Source: BOG-1112 sp964611335
GTDB lineage: Bacteria > Bdellovibrionota_B > Oligoflexia > Oligoflexales > Bog-1112
Assembly (NCBI GenBank): GCA_964611335.1
Contig: CAZSXR010000002.1
Span: 124,001-188,000 of the forward strand
Length of the DNA: 64,000 nucleotides
Direction: 5' to 3'
Under the pieces are notes generated by a model. That model had not been told where the DNA came from. It saw only the letters and a list, made by a program, of their open reading frames with translations, and ran no database searches. Made by a program: the position numbers and the translations under genes. Shown here in pieces: positions 63,458 through 64,000 of the stretch (its first letter is position 1; every line of letters starts with the position of its first letter).

Positions 63458-64000
63458 TTAGACCGCGACAGGAGCTTTGATGTGGGGATCAGGATTGTAA
63501 TCATGAATGACAAAATCTTCGATCTCGTATTCAAAAATACTCGCGGGCTTTCTCAAGATTTCCAATCGAGGCAACGCATGTGGAGTGCGTTGAAGCTGCT
63601 CTGACACCTGTTCCATATGGTTGGTATACAAGTGTGTATCACCGCCGGTCCAAATAAAGTCTCCGACCTCTAAGTCACATTGCTGCGCAATCATATGAGT
63701 AAGCAAAGAATACGAGGCTATGTTGAAAGGAAGCCCCAGAAAGACATCACAGGATCTCTGATAAAGCTGACAGGATAGTTTTCCATCCGCAACGTAGAAC
63801 TGAAATAAACAGTGGCACGGAGGTAAAGCCATCTTTGGTATATCTGAAGGATTCCATGCACAGATCACATGCCTGCGGGCCTCCGGTTGTGTTCGAAGCC
63901 TCTCTATCAATTCCGAGATCTGGTCTATACTCTCCCCACCGGTTGTCGACCAAGAACGCCACTGCTTACCGTATACAGGACCTAAATCACCATTTGCATC
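63458..64000 (-). CDS. thyA: Thymidylate synthase, 5' end outside window
   Basis: Only the 3' 181 codons are visible; the frame is open to base 64000. It begins within DANGDLGPVYGKQWRSW, then IDQISELIERLRTQP, CAWNPSDIPKMALPPCH (catalytic Cys), FQFYVADGKL, QRSCDVFLGLPFNIASY and GDTHLYTNHMEQV. ThyA methylates dUMP to dTMP with methylene-tetrahydrofolate. It links to the dCMP deaminase at 9.4 kb, which supplies dUMP. It ends 68 bp from the tRNA-Leu gene. Confidence 0.95.
   Translation of the reverse strand, partial: DANGDLGPVYGKQWRSWSTTGGESIDQISELIERLRTQPEARRHVICAWNPSDIPKMALPPCHCLFQFYVADGKLSCQLYQRSCDVFLGLPFNIASYSLLTHMIAQQCDLEVGDFIWTGGDTHLYTNHMEQVSEQLQRTPHALPRLEILRKPASIFEYEIEDFVIHDYNPDPHIKAPVAV

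Noticed and set aside
1..64000. CRISPR array, transposase, phage genes
   Set aside because: Searched by eye for spaced direct repeats and transposase or integrase motifs; none seen. The only tandem repeat is (TAAAA)x8.

Overview
The window comes from an AT-rich Gram-negative bacterium. The evidence is many lipobox-type lipoproteins, a beta-barrel-like protein, an alternative complex III operon, bactofilin, MiaE and SelU/MnmH. The gene mix (alternative complex III, bactofilin, many secreted lipoproteins, short inter-gene overlaps) fits the former deltaproteobacterial assemblage (Bdellovibrionota/Myxococcota-like), but that placement is inference and no marker here settles it.

Layout. 1-8.1 kb: a 5'-truncated membrane protein, a PLD-family nuclease-like lipoprotein, an exported FAD oxidoreductase, a lipoprotein resembling a fucosyltransferase, an LTA-synthase-like sulfatase and a SulP transporter. 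8.2-12.2 kb: ribD, a dCMP deaminase split by a 293-residue intein, bactofilin and rplM-rpsI with a clear terminator. 12.3-18.2 kb: two GT4 glycosyltransferases, a beta-barrel-like protein, a lipase-like hydrolase and a HAD-like lipoprotein. 18.2-26.5 kb: mnmH/selU, a structured leader, the 2-oxoglutarate dehydrogenase operon sucB-lpd-sucA and an SF1 helicase. 26.5-34.2 kb: lipase-like and unknown lipoproteins, hemW, three polytopic membrane proteins and a HigBA-like toxin-antitoxin pair whose toxin gene is frameshifted. 34.3-38.8 kb: an FKBP isomerase and uvrB-uvrC. 39-46.6 kb: the alternative complex III operon actABCDEF. 46.6-52.5 kb: secreted or surface proteins (unknown pair, BNR sialidase-like, zinc peptidase-like) and a GT4.

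52.5-63.4 kb is the most dynamic part. It holds a papain-like peptidase gene with an in-frame UGA, a Hint-domain secreted toxin with a candidate immunity gene, remnants of glycosyltransferase genes, miaE, pgi, a second LTA-synthase-like enzyme, an O-methyltransferase and a MazF-type toxin-antitoxin pair. It ends in a decayed Hint cassette whose candidate immunity gene is interrupted by eight TAAAA repeats. That cassette lies between the 3' end of tRNA-Leu(UAA) and a 15-bp near-copy of that end, the geometry of a tRNA-integrated element. A 5'-truncated thyA closes the window.

The strongest novelties are the intein with an unusual nuclease-like insert in the dCMP deaminase, the two Hint toxin cassettes (one intact, one decaying next to a tRNA att-like repeat), the UGA-interrupted peptidase and the structured leader upstream of sucB. 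Several broken genes differ from intact ones by one base in short homopolymers, so assembly error must be excluded before calling them biological decay.
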